DNA from: Streptomyces spiroverticillatus
GTDB lineage: Bacteria > Actinomycetota > Actinomycetes > Streptomycetales > Streptomycetaceae
NCBI GenBank assembly: GCA_014650415.1
Contig: BMUX01000033.1
Location: 1 to 49,202, forward strand
Direction of reading: 5' to 3'
DNA: 49,202 nt
The position numbers and the translations under genes were made by a program. The notes under the pieces are model-generated. The model worked only from the letters and a program-made list of their open reading frames with translations, did no database searches and was not told the DNA's origin. This document shows, one piece after another, positions 48,598 to 49,202 of the stretch. Each line of letters opens with the position of its first letter. Positions within the stretch are counted from its first letter, which is position 1.

Positions 48598-48819
48598 TCA
48601 GCGCCGCTCCGCTTTGTGACCCTTATGGCGCGCGGTTGCCGCTTGGGGCACTCGCTCTTGGGCCTCCTGCATCCGACGTTCCACGGCCTGGTCAAGCGCG
48701 GTCCGTGCGCGCTTCCGATAGAAGTCGACGAGCAACGGGAGCGTCAGGCAGAAATACAGCCAAAATCCCCAGTTTTCGCCCACGTGCACCAGCACGGTTT
48801 CCAGCCAGCTTGTACGCAT
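48598..48819 (-). CDS. Small membrane protein, minus strand, 73 aa
   Basis: On the complement, ATG 48819 follows GAGGACACACGA. One membrane helix (WGFWLYFCLTLPLLVDFY, about residues 16-33) is followed by a basic, amphipathic C terminus (RRMQEAQERVPQAATARHKG). It has good codon bias and its end lies right beside a strong hairpin. Possibly a small surface-exclusion, immunity or toxin-antitoxin-like protein; no family recognised. Confidence 0.6.
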   Translation of the reverse strand: MRTSWLETVLVHVGENWGFWLYFCLTLPLLVDFYRKRARTALDQAVERRMQEAQERVPQAATARHKGHKAERR

Positions 48820-49202
48820 TTCGTGTGTCCTCAAGTTGGGCCGCAACCCCACTCGGGGTCAAGCGGCCAGCGTGTACGCACTTGGCGAAGTGGCACGCGC
48901 TACCTGGGGAGCGCCGGGCACGATGGGTGAAGCCAGGCCGATTACGCCGCAAGGGGACATTGCGTGTGGGGGTACACAGGAGCAGAACGGATAGTGCAGT
49001 AGCCCCAGTAGGCGATCTAGAAGTGATCGAACCAAACGAGCAATGGATCGCAGGCGAGTTACGACCTGCGCCACTTCTCGCTCAGACAGGCACCTGAACT
49101 GCGCGAGACCCCAGGCCTCGTTAGCCTCGGGCTTTCATGAAGGCCGGTGTCCGACGGGTGATCAGGCAAACGAAAAGTGCCTCTGACCAGCGAGAATGAG
49201 GA
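48820..49202. other. Right-end stretch without a convincing gene; possible IS flank
   Basis: No reading frame is convincing here. The last 60 bases (GTGATCAGGCAAACG, then AAGTGCCTCTGACC) are AT-richer and resemble, from memory, the left-flank sequence of IS1380-type elements of actinomycetes. This cannot be verified here. Confidence 0.3.

Noticed and set aside
48859..49074. 71-aa minus-strand frame near the right end
   Set aside because: No ribosome-binding site, poor codon bias and overlapping shadows on both strands.

Overview
The base composition (very GC-rich, third codon positions almost all G or C, frequent GTG starts, GTGA/ATGA translational coupling) and the gene families (DUF2637 protein, actinobacterial Tcp/VirB-like transfer genes, Tad-like pilus genes, BTAD-domain protein) point to Streptomyces or a close relative. 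The content is that of a large conjugative plasmid or a plasmid-derived integrated element, not core chromosome. No rRNA, tRNA, CRISPR array or recognisable relaxase is visible.

Layout. (1) 1-9.7 kb: small plasmid or phage-type accessory genes on the + strand, most of them preceded by its own GC-rich hairpin. They include three tandem paralogues (831-2869), a PAPS-reductase-like PP-loop protein (5207-6133) and a two-domain HTH protein (8965-9666). Four leaders in this part share a hairpin with a CGGNAA loop. (2) 9.7-12.0 kb: a 1.35-kb non-coding, repeat-bearing stretch followed by two coupled RepL-like winged-helix proteins, the best candidate for a replication or maintenance locus. (3) 12.1-20.3 kb: an orphan P-loop kinase-like gene, then a lasso-peptide gene cluster: XRE-type regulator, M20-family hydrolase, three different precursor peptides, Asn-synthetase-like cyclase (C), RiPP recognition element (B1), Cys/His leader peptidase (B2) and ABC exporter (D). 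(4) 20.4-21.7 kb: one small minus-strand gene and about 0.8 kb of repeated GGTTGG/CCAACC inverted repeats in front of the transfer operon; the same motif recurs at 10.4 kb. (5) 21.7-34.2 kb: a tightly coupled transfer operon matching the Gram-positive Tcp order (TcpC, TcpD-like, TcpE, VirB4/TcpF, VirB6/TcpH-like, VirB1-like muramidase, anchored protein, TraD/VirD4-like ATPase, Replic_Relax protein). (6) 34.4-48.1 kb: a lipoprotein, a secreted protein, a Tad-like pilus operon (SAF/CpaB, CpaE, CpaF/TadA, TadB, TadC, Flp/TadE/TadG-like subunits), a 1101-residue LysM-TM-BTAD protein and a DUF2637 protein. (7) 48.1-49.2 kb: a degenerate-looking stretch, a strong terminator, a small minus-strand membrane protein and a window end that resembles an insertion-sequence flank.

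Working together: the rep-like pair would maintain the element, the Tcp-like channel plus Tad-like filament would transfer it between mycelia, and the lasso cluster is cargo that may give its host a secreted antimicrobial or signalling peptide family. The most distinctive features are the three-precursor lasso cluster, the family of CGGNAA leader hairpins and the GGTTGG repeat system shared by the putative replication and transfer loci. All functional calls rest on motif recognition by eye; no database search was possible.
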